This document shows, one piece after another, positions 28,501 to 43,500 of a stretch of 64,000 nucleotides of DNA. Origin of the DNA: Phallusia mammillata (taxonomy: Eukaryota > Chordata > Ascidiacea > Phlebobranchia > Ascidiidae); assembly GCA_003260075.1 (NCBI GenBank), contig QLIY01000003.1, positions 124,001-188,000 on the forward strand. Reading direction: 5' to 3'. The first letter of the stretch is position 1; every line of letters begins with the position of its first letter. The position numbers were made by a program, and so were the translations under genes. Below the pieces are notes generated by a model that made no database searches, had not been told where the DNA came from, and was given only the letters and a program-made list of their open reading frames with translations.

Positions 28501-31500
28501 ACTTTATTTCCATTCCAATCAAGTTGGATTGCGCTGAAATGACAACTTCATTAAATGTCAAAGAATTTGTATCCAACGATGCAAATAATATGGACAACGT
28601 AAAAACATTTGATACTGGTGAAAGTTGTATGGCCTTTCCCATTGATGAATTGCACAACAGTACGATTGATGTTGTAATGCACGTGGAATCAAAACAACCA
28701 TTTTATGCCGGCAAAAGTCTAGCCATGGATGAATCGTTGTTCAAATTCTACCTTGTGCCCAAAAATAATCCGCAAGACACAACAAATCGAGTTGCGTTAC
28801 TAATCGATTCATTGCTCATACAAAATGGCAAGTACAAGTCATATCGTTTACTTTTACGTGTACTTCGCTTATTTTACATTTTTTACAGTTTCTGCTGCAA
28901 AAGGGGATGGTTTTTTCGTGACTTCACACGTAGTCCAAGGCGCCCTGAAGTTCAATACCAACTTGACCACCAGTCAACTGTATTTGGTGGCAGTAGATGT
29001 TGATTCAACTCACGAAGCATTTGTACAAGATTTATATACTTTCTACGCATCAAAACTGGTCCAAGTGGAATCCAATAAAAATACTCCTTTCAATGTCTTC
29101 GACTTAAAGGTGCAGTTGTATATGCCGTTTCAATATAGTAATGAAATAAAGCTACGTTCATTTGGTGTTCACGTTAATGTAATGTTGTGTAATTGCTGTA
29201 CAATTTCAAGCATTATCTGCAAAATCATTTTTTTGCAGGTCGTTGGCAAACAGGATCGCTTGTGGTTCAACTTTGCGAGTCCACTTCATCTTGAGTTTCT
29301 CGTATCGTGCCAACTTGCACCCTCGGAATGCGAAACATTGGAAAATTCAAGAAATCGCTTTGGGTATAATATTTTTATTCGTTAATCCAGCTCAAAGTTA
29401 ATTCTCAGGAATGTTTGTTACAATGAAAGTATCAGGAGATTGAAATATGTTGTTTAGCTTTTATTCTTCAGGCAGTTTTGCTAGAGTTTGCTTCGGCAGC
29501 CCGTGGACGATCTATATCTCATTGTTTAATTTCGGGCGCAAACATTTTGCGACCTTGATCCCGGTAAAAGCAAACTACAACACATCTGCTGTCATATAAT
29601 CACATGCTAATAAACCTTTATCTTGTAACCAATGAATGTCGGGATTATGTTTTCAGCTTCAGAATCTGGGCAAGTGGACTAAACAAGTCCTGGATAGAAC
29701 CAGTTTTAATCGTTCATGATACGACTGTTGAGACTTCATATGAAACATTTGTACCAGATGTGGCAGTGATTAAACCACAAGAAAAGTTTCAATCCACTTT
29801 CTCTGTGCCAAACTATACCAACCGATTCTTGATTGAGACGAAAGCATTTTCTAGTAGTCAAAACATACCCTGCATTGCATTGAAGTAAGTTTTTTATTTG
29901 ATATGTATAGAGTTTTGAAGAAAATAAACGTTTTGAGCTTTTACGTAAATGTTAATCTATAATCGCAATGCTGTTTTACATAACTATGTGAGGTTCTGTA
30001 GCGGTTGTACATTTTCTACATTTTTTCCATTTTAAGTTTAGGTTGCTCGGCGAACTATAGGTGTTACATCTTAAGAAGTGCGCAACCGCTGTAGACAGAA
30101 TGTTTTCGTTTTAGATACATCGGCATCGAACTAATTCCAGCCAAGTCTGGGCATCAAACAGCAATAGCCTGGGCTCCAATGAAATGGCAGTGTGAGAATC
30201 TAAATGAGAAGAATACACCGGCAGTTGATATTTCTGTTGCAACGTTTGATATAACTCGTCTTTATGGACTTCTCTTTGATGGATTTGCAAGATTTGAGGC
30301 TACGTTTCATGTATCTTCCAATGATGACAAACTTATTACAGAGTTAACAGATGATCCCAGGGAATTATACAGCAGGTTTCAGTATTCAACTTATGCTTCA
30401 ATGGATGAGAATTTATCTGCCGACGACACAGAAATTGTAAACAAGGAAAGAAAATCTGCCTTTGAATGGGATTCTTCGATTATCAGGTATTAATTTTTCG
30501 CCAATCCATATTAACACCAGTATTTGTAGCTTACGTAGAGCTAAGTTATGCAATGACAGAAATGTTTAATTTTTTCGTTGTTATAATTTGTTATCAGTGA
30601 TGGAAACCTGCCATACAGCGGAAAGTTGATGGTCAGTGGTGATTTAACTTTGACAAAGTTCGAAGTAGACAGAATCTGTTCTCTCGCATTGACATCCAGT
30701 GTTACCAAGATGTATGTTCTGATTTATGCCGACAGTGGAAACTCCCAAGAGCCAAACATAATAGGTGAGTCCTACTAAGCTGCACCACAGCATATATAAA
30801 AACAATATCTGGTGTTGCAAATGTTTCCCTTTCCTCTCTTGCATTTTTTCGGCTTTTTAAATAATACTGTTAGTTTGTTTTTATTCAAGGACATTACGAT
30901 GAGACAGTTGAATGGGTCAACAATGTTCGATCCCTTGAAGTTCCGACAGAATCTTGTGTTGATCGTACATTTGCATTTAACATGATTTCCTATGTCTCAC
31001 TGGCTAAAGGCAATCTAATTTCGTTAGGGGAACCAATGAAGTTGCAATTATCCGTGTTACATGCTTTTTCAACTTTTAAACAAGTAACAAACACGACTGT
31101 TCCTGATGTATTACTATCACTCATCTTACATAAAAACGATACAAAGTCTAATGGAAGCACAAGCTACACAATAACTGAAGATGAAAACGTTTCAGCATGT
31201 TTACTTGTAATTGAAGAAGCAAAAGGCGATGCAGGTTTCTGGGTGGAACAATCATCCAATTTTAGTCACCGTGGCAATGTAGATTTTTTGTCCTTTTCAC
31301 TTCCGCGCAGTCAAAATTTATGTGGACACTTGTGGTCTCTTGAAATCAAAGTCGCTTCTTTTTACCTGCCATCTGGACAAAACGTGACCAAGCTTGTTTC
31401 GTCAATTGAAATACCTGTAATGATCATTTGCTCTCCTGAATTACTGACTATCGCTTCGCTTGACCTTGTGCAATCTCCGGAAAGCCTTGTTCCCAGTTTC

Positions 31501-34500
31501 TCACAGTCATTTGCATTTTTTCTCGAACTCCAGTCGAACAATATTAACCAAGTGGGTTATGAACAAATGTACGAAGTTGTGGTATTTATACGCTCATGTG
31601 ATCGACCAGTTTGTAACGATAATGAACAAACGATTTCCTCTACAGCCCGCATTGCAACATGCATCATAGAAAACGGTAAGATTTTCTTAAAATGTAAACG
31701 TATTTTTAAAAGTTGATCTGTCTGCTTTTTTATTTTCAGATTTGGAAACGGGAGGACTGATCAAATACAAATGTTTTACCGATTTGCCGATACCAACGGA
31801 TTTGTGTCATGCACACCACAAACCATGTTTATGGATTAACGTTAATTCTCGTAAGTGGTTTCTGAAGTGTAAAAAAAAATTTGATACGTTACAGAAAAGG
31901 GTTATTTTCGGTTTCATGCTTTGCTGATTTAAATGATTTTACTGAAAATGTGCTGCAACTTGATCACAAACAACGCAATATATTTTTAGCTCTGCACAAC
32001 AACACAGCATCGCAAAGGATTCGTTTGGAACGAACTGTTATTGGCTGTGAAAATACAACATCTCACCTTTATGTTGATTACTCTGTCCATTACTTAACCA
32101 AAGAAAATATTACCGTCCATCCGTTGACCGATACTCTAGTGTCTTTCGTTGTTCAGGCGACACAACATGAAAACCTGATAAATTCCAGTCAAATTTTGCA
32201 ACAGTTTAATCAGTTATTTGAGATCAATGTTTGGTTTTCCTTCCAAACTGACGTCCAGTTTCCAGTGTAAGTGTTATACTCATATTTCGTGCTAAATTCC
32301 TGATGAGTTTAAGAACTTTTTTGATCATGGCAGAAAACCGGATTACACCAAGCGTCGTGTACTTTTCACGGAGATTTTTCCAGTTATAGCGAGCAGTAAT
32401 GTCTCAGCTCACTTTGATGTCAGGTTTCCATTCGATCCGAAATTCGGATGGAACGCTTTGTATTGCGGGAAAAACTACCTTGTCATCGAAATTAAGCCCG
32501 CTAAGGAAATGATTCACGACTTCTTCCACGACAATAACTTGGCTGTCCGACCAATTTTCATCTACTGCAAAGGTAAAGTCGTGCCTTTCAGAAATGTCTA
32601 ACATTTTATTTAATGTAGTTCACGTTTTTCAATTGACCCCAAAACAAAATGAAATAGATTTACTATTTACGTTACAGGTGATTTCTTGCAAGTCGAAAAC
32701 AGTGTCTTAGTTGTCAACAAACCGAGTCGTTACTTGTATACTGATGCGGTGCAACCATTTCGCTTGAAAACAAACATCAGATTATTGACTGACGAAAGCT
32801 ACATCGAAAATTTGCTGATGTTAAAACGAGAGCTGTTTGTTCATGTGACCGCATATGTATCAGAAAATCCCGCACTTGACCTGCTCACTGACCAAGAAGT
32901 TTTAGTTTTACAGCAAAATACTACTGCCATTACCACTATTTCGAATAGCAGGTACGACATATGTCTTGATTTAGGGTACGAAAATCATCGTGGCTTTTCA
33001 TGCATTTAAATTATTGCAGTTCAAAGTTGGAGCTTGACCTTTCAATACAAATTCCACACTTGGTCTGCGATCGACTCCCTTTTTACCTTTTATTTTTAAT
33101 CCGAGGTAAGTTTTAAAAGTTTTTATTTTATACAGTTGTACTATACATCTCCAGACTAGTTAAAAAACCTGTTGTGTTAAAATATTTTAACTCGATTGTT
33201 TCTAAAAATGTTAGTTGTTTATTTTACTTTCCCCGATTTGCTTTCAGGACCGCCAATGTTGATGGAAGCTGAGATGCAATATGGCAACAATATCGCAGTA
33301 TTTCCACTACATAATGGTGACTTGCTTAACTGCGAGGTGAGCAAAATGAACGATATCGGCTTGTCACTGGCAAGTGTGACCATTCATCAAGATGTCATTG
33401 CACTGCAAAGTATTTGCTCAGCTGAATTAGAGGTTGCTATCGACTCTTTCAGGTAAGTTTTTTTATTACGCTACGGCCATTTTTTTATTGAATGCAGAAA
33501 CTAGTGTTTTCTGCCTGAAATAAGTTAACCCCATTTGTATAACGTTCTCTATATATTATTCTAGTAATTCTTCTCATGATAAAGTTTTTGTAATATTACA
33601 TGAAAAATTTAATCTGGTGTTTACTATTTTTCATTTTTTTATGTTTAACAGCACGGAAAACAACCGTGGAATGGCGTTGGGGGGTATTTCGATATCTGTG
33701 TATGCCAGTGATGTTGCACATTCTAGCCATATCGCGTTTCCTTTGTTGTTGACCAGTCTGGAAAAAGTTGCAGATCCACTTGATTTGATAAAACTTGAAA
33801 GTTCTATCATATTAAATATCACTGGGCGAATAAACTTTACAATCCCAACCGACTTAGCGGACAAGGATATACAACTATGTGGTCCTTTGCAGTTAGTTGT
33901 AATTGTGGATCAAGAAAATATCTTTCCTGATCGTTTTCGAACTGACAATCAAAAATATATCACCGTTACTTTATCATGTCCTGGTGATCTTACTGCCATT
34001 ACTGAAACAACAATCTATGAAGAGCATTTTGTACCAGCCTCTCTTTCTGAAGGACACTATGTAGTTTTTCCAAGCCACCTGGTAGTAAGTACAATTTCCT
34101 CTACGTCTGTTAATTTTTGTTTCAAGTTATGGAATACTGCTGGTCGCGACATTGAAGACGGTAGCTTTCTTATCAAGTTTACTGACGAAAAATCCTTGGC
34201 GGGTAACGACCGACAGATGTTATCAGAACATGACCCTATGACCACAGTAAGTTACCTGAAGAATGGCCACTGGATGGAAGTCACAATGAACCTACAGTTG
34301 AGAATTGCAGTGGAGTTCTGTCAAAATCAAACAACTATTAGGCAGGGAGAGATTGGCAAAGTGAATTGGAATGGTTTCATCATGACAACGTTTAACAATC
34401 AAACTGATTTCTTGGCGTACAACAACATGTTTCCATTCACAGCTTACGTGGCTTGTCCTGGATCATTTGATCTTTTGTTTCCCGATGTTTTGGGACCTTT

Positions 34501-37500
34501 AGCTTTGGATATCGTGGAACAGCTGGAAGTTGATAAGGTTATCGACTTTAATGCAAATCTCTCGCTGCGAGTGCAAATGGAAATGCATCTACCACATGAA
34601 CCACAATTACCAGACATTCTGTGCGAACCCGTGATAGTTAAACCAACAGCCAACAACACCGTAACGAGCGAAGGTTCTGGATTTGATTCTGATTCTGTGC
34701 CAACAATCTGCGCACAGGGAGATTTTCGAAATGAAACATACCTTGTGGTTTTGTTAAAACTTAAGTTAGCAAGTGACACAACATTTACGTTACCGGTTGG
34801 GGAACAAATATACCCTGTGGGTGACGTTTTGGAAAATGTTGAGGCAACGAAATCCAATTCAATATCGTTTGTGCAATACCTCACACTTCAAGTGAGGCAG
34901 GATTTAGTTTTCCCACTGTGCATTGCTGAAACAAATTCCGTCGACATCCAAGTAAGTTTTATTTTAAGAGCGCTGTTGTCCCCAATATATTAGTACGGTT
35001 TTCAAACTTGTGGAACATATGATTAAAACCACAGAATTGCAACAAACGTCGAAATTGTTTTGTTTTTAAAAAATGTGTTTTGGGTATCAAGTCAACCATA
35101 TTTTGTTGTGTAGCTCGAAGTATACTTAGTTCGCGAAAGCAACAATGAACTTCATACTGTCAAAGAACAATCGTACATGAACAACGCGCTTGTCATGCAC
35201 GAAATACCATTTGTGAATTGCCCGACCGGGACACGGTAAAATTCACTTGTCTATTATTTTCATTAAAGTTTCTTAACTGTTTTTTTGAATGTTTCAGAAT
35301 TTACATCAAGGAATTCGATTTACTTAGTCAAAGCAAAGTTCTCACCTTAAACGCAGTCATTCCGTATTACCTCGGTTTGACCGCATTCACAACTGAGCAG
35401 TATATTGATGAACCACAGATTCGTCTGAAGTCGCACATATGCACAACAACCTTTGGCAACTTTGATTTTAACTCAATTATCAGTACTGCAACATACCTCG
35501 CAGAACTGGAAAAATCAGGATGTTTTGAATATAATATGTTCACTGACGAACAGACTAAATTACTTGGCCAACCTATTTATGACGGCACTCTAAATTTAAA
35601 CATCAGTGATTCTATGCATGCTTTAAAACTGGATATTAACAGTCACACATATTCGTTATGTTGGAAGGTTATTACTGTATATGTTTTGGCGTACACAGAG
35701 CGGGCTTCATCATCCCAAACAGTAAGTTCCATGAAATAGCATGTTTTAACATATACTTGTTTACCATTCATTAAAGTTCAATGCTGCTTTCTGGGATCGA
35801 AATATTATAGAGAAAACACTTTAGTTGGTGTTTTGACTTTTTTCCCATGAAGTCCACCATATATGACCCAGATATAACACGTTGGAAAAAACGTAATGAA
35901 ATTAATTTTTACAAACAGGACGGCAGTTACGTCATCGACGTCAGACGTAATGTGGCTAGTGATGACGTGTACTTTGATTGCGGTTCACGAGTGATTGATG
36001 AATGCTCACGTGAAATTGACCGATGTAAATTTCCTTCCACATGTCGTGATCTGTATCACGGATATGAATGTGTTTGTGATGTCGGTGAACTGGCTGATCA
36101 AAACGGCCACTGTGTTCCATTGGAGAGCTGTTCTTCGATGGTCAACGGTTTGGACATCTTTTTCTTTTTTAAAAAAGTGTTTAAAAATAAATAATGTTTT
36201 ACTGCGATAATTCAAATGACATTTGCAAACTGGATGTTCATGCATTAAACACCCCAAAAGTTTTTCTAATTTTAAAACTTGAATGGTTTTCTGCTCTTGG
36301 AACAATGGTCTTGTCTATGATCGTTATGTTATTTTTTGTGTTTATGTTAACAACTAAAACTGTACTGTACTTTTTTATTCAGAATACGGGTGAAAGTTTA
36401 ATTAAATATTATAAATGTAAACTAAAAACAAAATTGCCGGCGATGCAGAATGAAACGTAGACATTTTATTACGAAAAGGTGTATATAAACGCGCTTGTTT
36501 CCGCTTGTGCATTATTCATTCACTGATGATGACAATTGTTTTTGTCGACACGTTTGCTTAATAAAATGTCTACGTTTTATTCTCCTTAGCTGGCAATTCG
36601 TTTTAGTAAATCTACTTTTCAAGTCCGTATCTTATGTACTTAACTCTTATGTTATTTCAGGTACAATGGATGGTATGCAATTTAAATGTGAAATTACCTG
36701 TCACAACGGTTCGGTATACGACAAGGGTTTGTGTAAGGTTGAAGACCAATGTTTGGCCCGATGTCATCGTTTCGCGACGTGCAAAGCCGTGGACGGTAAG
36801 AAGGAATAATTCGTCTTTTAAAAAATATTCAGTTTTTGAACTTTAGAGTTACTTCCTATTTTACAGGACTAGGAATTTGTCAATGTAATGATGGTTATGT
36901 AGGAGATGGTTTTACGTGTGTGGATGCGAAAAACTGCACAGAACAGTCTTGCGGCAGGGAAATCTGCGAGGAACTTTCACCTGGGTATCGGTATGTGAAA
37001 ACAACAGTCAGGTTATTTATGATAGTATTTAAAATCAATATGTTAACCTTGGTAGTCTTTACTTACATGTTACCTATAATTGGCACAAAAATATTTGTTA
37101 TTCATGTGTAGATGCATTTGCAATGGAACTTGTTCTTTCAACTTGGCGTCTTGGGGTTCGTGGAGCAACTTTACTGAATGTTCATCTGTATGTGGGGTTG
37201 GCACACATTCGAGATCACGTGTTTGCCTGAACGAAGCCGAGGAGATATTAAATATTACAAACTGCAAAGGTATATATTTTCGGTAATTTTACAAACATTT
37301 GAAGAAAAAATCTTACAATGACATGTATTGCTACTTTTTTTGTGAATTGATTCTAACAGAGGTTTGACAAACATTTGACTTTTAGGTTTTTACAATTACT
37401 ATTGGTTATCGAAAATTGGAAGGTCTGTATTTCATCTATTTTATTTTACTTTTAAACATTTTGTTGATTTCTTGTTTAGCTTAGCGTCATGATGTACCCA

Positions 37501-40500
37501 ACATTGATGTGTCATTTGTACATCCACAACAATTGCGGTTTAAATCACCAGCATTATGAATTACCCTTGTTTTCATGCTTGTCTTGTATGTAACTAACTT
37601 TTCAGGTCGTTCTGTGGAAACAAGTTACTGTATTAACGAGGCTTGCCCAAATACAAACACCGACCTGTGTGCGAAGGAGGCCGACCGATGCGACCAGCTG
37701 AGTGGAAGAGGAATGTGTCACAGAGTAGCTTTGGATGAGTACAGGTATACACTTTAAGTTGTCAGTTTGTCAGATTCAATCTACTTTAAGCTGTTGCTCA
37801 AATTACGTGCTGTGTAACAGATGTGAATGCAAGCCTGGACATCACGCTATGCTGTATCCCAATGGAAATTTTAAACGATGTAGAACCGACGTCACTGAAC
37901 AGAACTTGACGGACCGCACGTAATGAAGACGCGATTTTTTACCGCCTTTCACGTTTATTGTTACACCATGTTCTTTTGCAGATCTAGCTCAAAACCTGAT
38001 CCACCGTTATCAAACTCAATGTGGATCCAACCAACTTCAAGTGCTATCTGCACGAACAGTTCGTCTTTCAACGAAACCCAGTTTATGGAGATAAAACTTC
38101 CCTATATTATCCCACTTGCATCAGATGTAATGGCGTCCAACATTCTCACCTACAGTAAATATTTGTACGTTGCCCCCAATGGAATTGCCGCGTTGTCAGG
38201 CAAGCCGTTGCCACTAAAAGCAGCACAGACACTGCAAAATCCTGGACACGTTTTGTTTTTCCCGTTTTTAAACGCATTTGACTCTGTCATGGCACCACTC
38301 TGGATGCGGGCAAAGTTAAAGAACGAATCAAGTTTATGCGTAGATACTTATAACCGTTTCGAACCAGGGAGTTCTACCTTGCAAAACTTGCTAATGGCTG
38401 ACAGCTTTATAAACGAAAAAACACCTTCGTCATTTAAAAGTTTACTGCTGGTCGTTGCGACATGGACCAAGCTGAAAACAAAGTGGGAATTTCCCACTGG
38501 TTTACATAGTGCCGATGTGGATGACAACTTAAACTTCCAGCTGATCTTGGCAACTGACTATGAATCCACGTTTATGATTTACTCCTACGGAAAGCTTAAA
38601 GTGTTGTCGAAGCCCTCGGATGCCGAAAGCACTTTTGCGCTCGGCCCGGCTGTTTTCAAAGGCTACATACGACAGATGAACACAACATATGGAGATGACT
38701 CTGTGTAAGACAAGAACCTTTAATCGGCAGATGGATAATTAAAATAATGAATTTCCTAATTTATACGTCTCCAGATTCTCCATTGCCAACGATCAAGTTA
38801 TCCACACAATGAGTCCGATCTTTAATATCACGGCGTTACAGAATAGTCATCAGGTGGAAAAGTTAAGTCAAGTTTACGCAAACGGTAAGTTCTTTGGGAA
38901 ATTGTAGTGTAAGGTTTTTGGGAAAATTCATCTCAAAAAGTGGACTAAATAACCAAACTTAGGAGCTACATTGACTTAGGCTGATGTTGGTAATGATTTG
39001 TGTATTTCTTTTCGCAGAGCTGTCCTCCTGTCTAAAATGGAGCACCAATGAAGAGATTAGGCAGAATCTAACAATACGCGAAACATGTTCTTCTACTGAA
39101 GCTGAAGTGACCCTTGACCCGCTGCTATGGGTAAAGTTAACCTGTTTACTTATTTAATTGTGATTGGTTTATTAACATATTTTGATTTAGGAAAAAACAA
39201 TCCATTGGGGAGCAACGGAAGGGTTGAAAAAATACGCAAGTACTTTGTCTCCCTCGTCGGAAAATGTTTTGCTGGTAAGTTTACAAACTGTAGGGTAGTG
39301 GCGAAATTATTGCAGGGCAAACTTTAGCAACTTTAGATGAACACTGTCAGTTTGTTTTCAAAGAAGTAATGCTCATCCCAGTCCAAATAACAAAAAGTAC
39401 AATATTTTTTAATTTCCAACTCCCAATTGCTGGTATATTTATGATGCGTTTATTTTTTAGGCGTGGGCTGAGATTGGCCGAACTTCTGTAAACTGTTACA
39501 CCAGAATTCTAACTGACTCAGAAGGTTGGAACGTCGATTGCTGCTACAAGGATGGAAGTTTAGTGGCTGACTTTTATCGTTGGCATTTGTCGGGATTTGT
39601 TAGGAGGTAAAATTTTTTGCACTAATAAAGTGACACGAATAAGATTGTTTGTGTAATAGGTTTAGTGACAAGACGAGCGAAGCATATTTGCAGCAGGATC
39701 TAATTCCGATGTTACAATGTTGTGGGCTTGCCCAGGAAACGGGAGGAGATTTTACAAACCGTTGTAAAATGTACACTGACAGACGACCAATATCAGGTAT
39801 GGTCGCCAATATCAGGTAATACCAGGTACTTGACAAGTGAAGTATTTCAGTGTGCGTACATTGTACTTTATAAAGATAAAACGCTTTTAAGACAAGCAAG
39901 CGCAAATTACCTGTCAATGCTCAAACACAAGCATTTAATAATAAAAGTGTCTACAAGCACAAGGAAAAGAGTGTTTCAATTTTTACCATAAAAGGGTAGC
40001 TAAGCTGTAAAAAGCTACTTTGCTAAAGTTTCATTGATTTTTTTAAGCAGGTTTAGTGCAATGGGCAACAATCGATTATTACACGAAGAATCTCGTTACC
40101 TGCTCCGCAAGGACAAGTAGAAATAAGATTTTTTAATAGGTTCATTTCATTTTACAGCCACTGATCGCAGTACAATATCAGCCACAGCTGTAGGTGGCGG
40201 AGATCCTGTGCTTGAGACACTGGATGGCGCATTGGTGCAAATTGACGATCCTGGACACTACGTCCTACTCAGGAGCGATGAAATGGATATTTACGCCACT
40301 GTCGACTGCACAAGCGTAAAGAGTGAAATAGATGATGATCAACTTGCCAGCGCTTTCACCCGTTTCCAGTTTCAGTTTAGGGGAATATCCCACACTGTGG
40401 ATGTGGAAATCGTAGTTGTGGATTTTAATTTGCTTGACGTTCGATTTTTAAATGGGGATAAAACAAGTTCGGATTTCACTTACTATTTAGGTGAGTGATA

Positions 40501-43500
40501 CACAAACATATTTACCCGTAAACAGTCAAACATACAGCGTGTATAACTGCTTTGGTGTTTTAGTTGTGACGAAAATATTTCGATTAGATTTTGCAGTAAG
40601 CCCTGTACTTTGACAGATAAAGGAAACAGCGACACCGAAATGTATGAGAAGGTGGACTTCGCATTTAAAAACACTGCGATTCTGAGTTTTCGGGCAGTAG
40701 AAAAGTCTCTAGCATTTTCCTTTCGGTTCCCATACACGTACAGAGAAAAATGCAGTGGATTGCTCGGTAAGGAAATCCTTTTTTCTTTTTTATCGAAACC
40801 GCTTCCTACATATGAAACCAAATTTTAACCAGGTAACTTCGATTCTGAACCGGCTAATGACTTTGTCACGTCAAGTGGTCTTCTGTTGCCAAGCGTTGTG
40901 AATGCGGATTCCCCAAATCCTAGACTGGCATCGAACGAGTTGGTGAAACAATTCGAAAATTCATGGAAAATTTCCAGTTTAAAATCTTTGCAGAACAGCT
41001 CTGATTTGAATTTCTTTGAACCTGAGCATCAGCTTACTTTCAAAAAGGTAATTAATCGAGTATTATTATGCTGTTCTTTTATACGTTGGTGTTTCAAATG
41101 GTATGTATCATGTAAATAGACAATTTCATTTTCAAACTGGCGTGATATTTAAATATCGGAGTTCTATGCCGACAATGCTAAACTAGCGGTTTAATGATTT
41201 TACTACTCATAAAATTTTGGCATTGACAGCGGTTGCTTCCTACTTTCCAGATGTCAATTCAACACGAAATATCTTCTGATCAGTTGTACGTGTGTAGCAA
41301 CTATTCAGGACTTGCCAATGAAGTATGTAAGCACACATTGTCAGGTTCTTCGAGTATTCATTTTGCAACTTCTTCCGCTCAAACTATTGCTTCATTGGAA
41401 GACGAAATTATTTCCAATCCAACTGGACGACCTCATCCCAATATCACGTGCTCCTCTCAACTCTATATCACTAGAGGTCGCAGTAAAGTAACCTGCCAAA
41501 TCAAGGTAATAGACGTTAAAATGCTGACTTTTCTGCCTGATAATAATTAATGGGTTGGACTGTAATTTCAGGACAAACATAAATTATTGATAAATTAGCA
41601 CTGACTGGAATGCAAAACGGTGTCGTAACGTATGTCTATTGGCTATTTTTATCGCAAACTAAGCTTAATATAATTTTTGTTTTGAACAATTAAATTGAAC
41701 AATTAATCAGTCTTTCGCGTTGGCAAATTCTGAAAACAATGCATTATTTGTTCAGACAAAATCACTGAGACAGTTTTCATTGAAACTTGGTTCCAACTCA
41801 CCCGGCAATTCAACACTGGAACATTTTCTCGCTGGTTTGGCAAGTTACACTTTAACCATCGACATTTCAAGTGGCGCATTCGACACAAACAGGTTTTATG
41901 AAGCATCGCCTGAAAACGAACCACAGTTTGATCTCTCGCTGCTTCCAGAATCCATACGAAGTCCTGTTTTTATTGAAATGTTCACCTCCACTGTCATTCA
42001 AGGTATAACTTGCGCTATCATGTGTGTTTTAAAATATGTATATTTTGCAGGTGTTTTGAAATATGTATTTTAATCTAACGATTAGGCTGAACTGATTTTT
42101 TTATAGGCGATGCGACAGACGACATAGAAGGAAGTGGAATAGTTAACGAAGAAAACCAACAAAAATTTGAAGAGAGAATGGTCGCAAAATACCTTCTACC
42201 AATAGTGTTTTGTCCATGTGACAACGAATTAGAATGTTTGTTCCAGGATGTAAGTGTTTGTTTTTGTCCAAATAGAATAGAGCGTGACGAAGTGTACGTT
42301 TTCTAATTATAAATCGTATGTTTATCTGAGTACATACGCTGTTTCATCAACCGTATTTACTAGTTTACGTGTATAATTTGAAATTACGTTTCAGATATTC
42401 TCTTACTATGAGTCTGTGTTCGCAACGAATTAAACGCTTTCCAGCCCAGTTATTAATTATTTTCCAAAACATCTGTTGTCTCGAAAACAGGCCTTGCTTA
42501 TGCAAATTTGTGTTATGTGTTACTTAGCTATAACCTGCGGAAAACTACAGTGAACAAACGTTGACGAAAGCGTGTTTAAAAAATTGTTGTGTTTAAACTT
42601 TTAAATGTTTAAATCGCGCATCCTGCTCTTTATTGGTTTTAGTTCGCTCACATAACTAATTGCATACATTCTAAACTTTTCACTGCGGCTGGCGCGTGCC
42701 GCATAGTTTACATGTCCTACCGCTATTTTTTTTGGTGCGCCAAGATATGGTGTTTCTACAATCCCATTTAAAATCTGGTGATGGGACTGTTTGTATTGTT
42801 AAATTGTATACTATAGGACCTATAGTATAGGACCATAGGTAGTCGCAATGCTTGTATATTACGTCACAACTAACAAAATAAGGCAACGCGCCCCCTCTTG
42901 TCCCCCGCTGCGGAGGCCCATGCCCTGTTCTAAACAATGGAAAAGAGTATCGAATATAGCTTAAATAACGGTCTTGCCGAGTTGGTTTTCAAAACGTCAG
43001 GCTAACGTTCTGATTTATCTTTGAATTTATTAATTTAAACTGGGAGGGATATAGGTAGAAAAAAGTGCTTTCAATTTTTAAGGGTGACTTTGTCCGTGAA
43101 GCTTCCGCTGGCGTCCCGCTGCCTGATGGTGATTGGTTGAAAATTGCTTCTTGCCGATGCCCACCGTGGAAGTACGGAAAAATATGCCAATATGCAATGA
43201 ATCCTTGTTCCGTTCATCCTTGTTTTACAGGTAAAATGACAGAAAAAAACTGTAAAACTTTTTTTCAAATAAATTCATGAAGCCGCCCTAAAATGATACA
43301 AAATGGTGATAAATTGCATGTATGAAACAAACATCTACACATTTTTTCTCTCGTATGTATGCCTAGATGTTGTCTGTTCACATGGTGAACAATACGACAA
43401 CTTTTCCTGTGGAGACTGTCCGGTAGGAATGACTGGAGACGGTGTCGATTGTGTGTCGCTATCATGTTCTCAAGACCAGATCGAAAAGTGTGAGCACTCA

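Noticed and set aside
36194-36460. Hydrophobic 88-codon frame inside an intron
   Set aside because: AT-rich codons read as Phe/Leu/Ile easily look like membrane helices. It is bounded by exons of the giant gene that join in phase without it.
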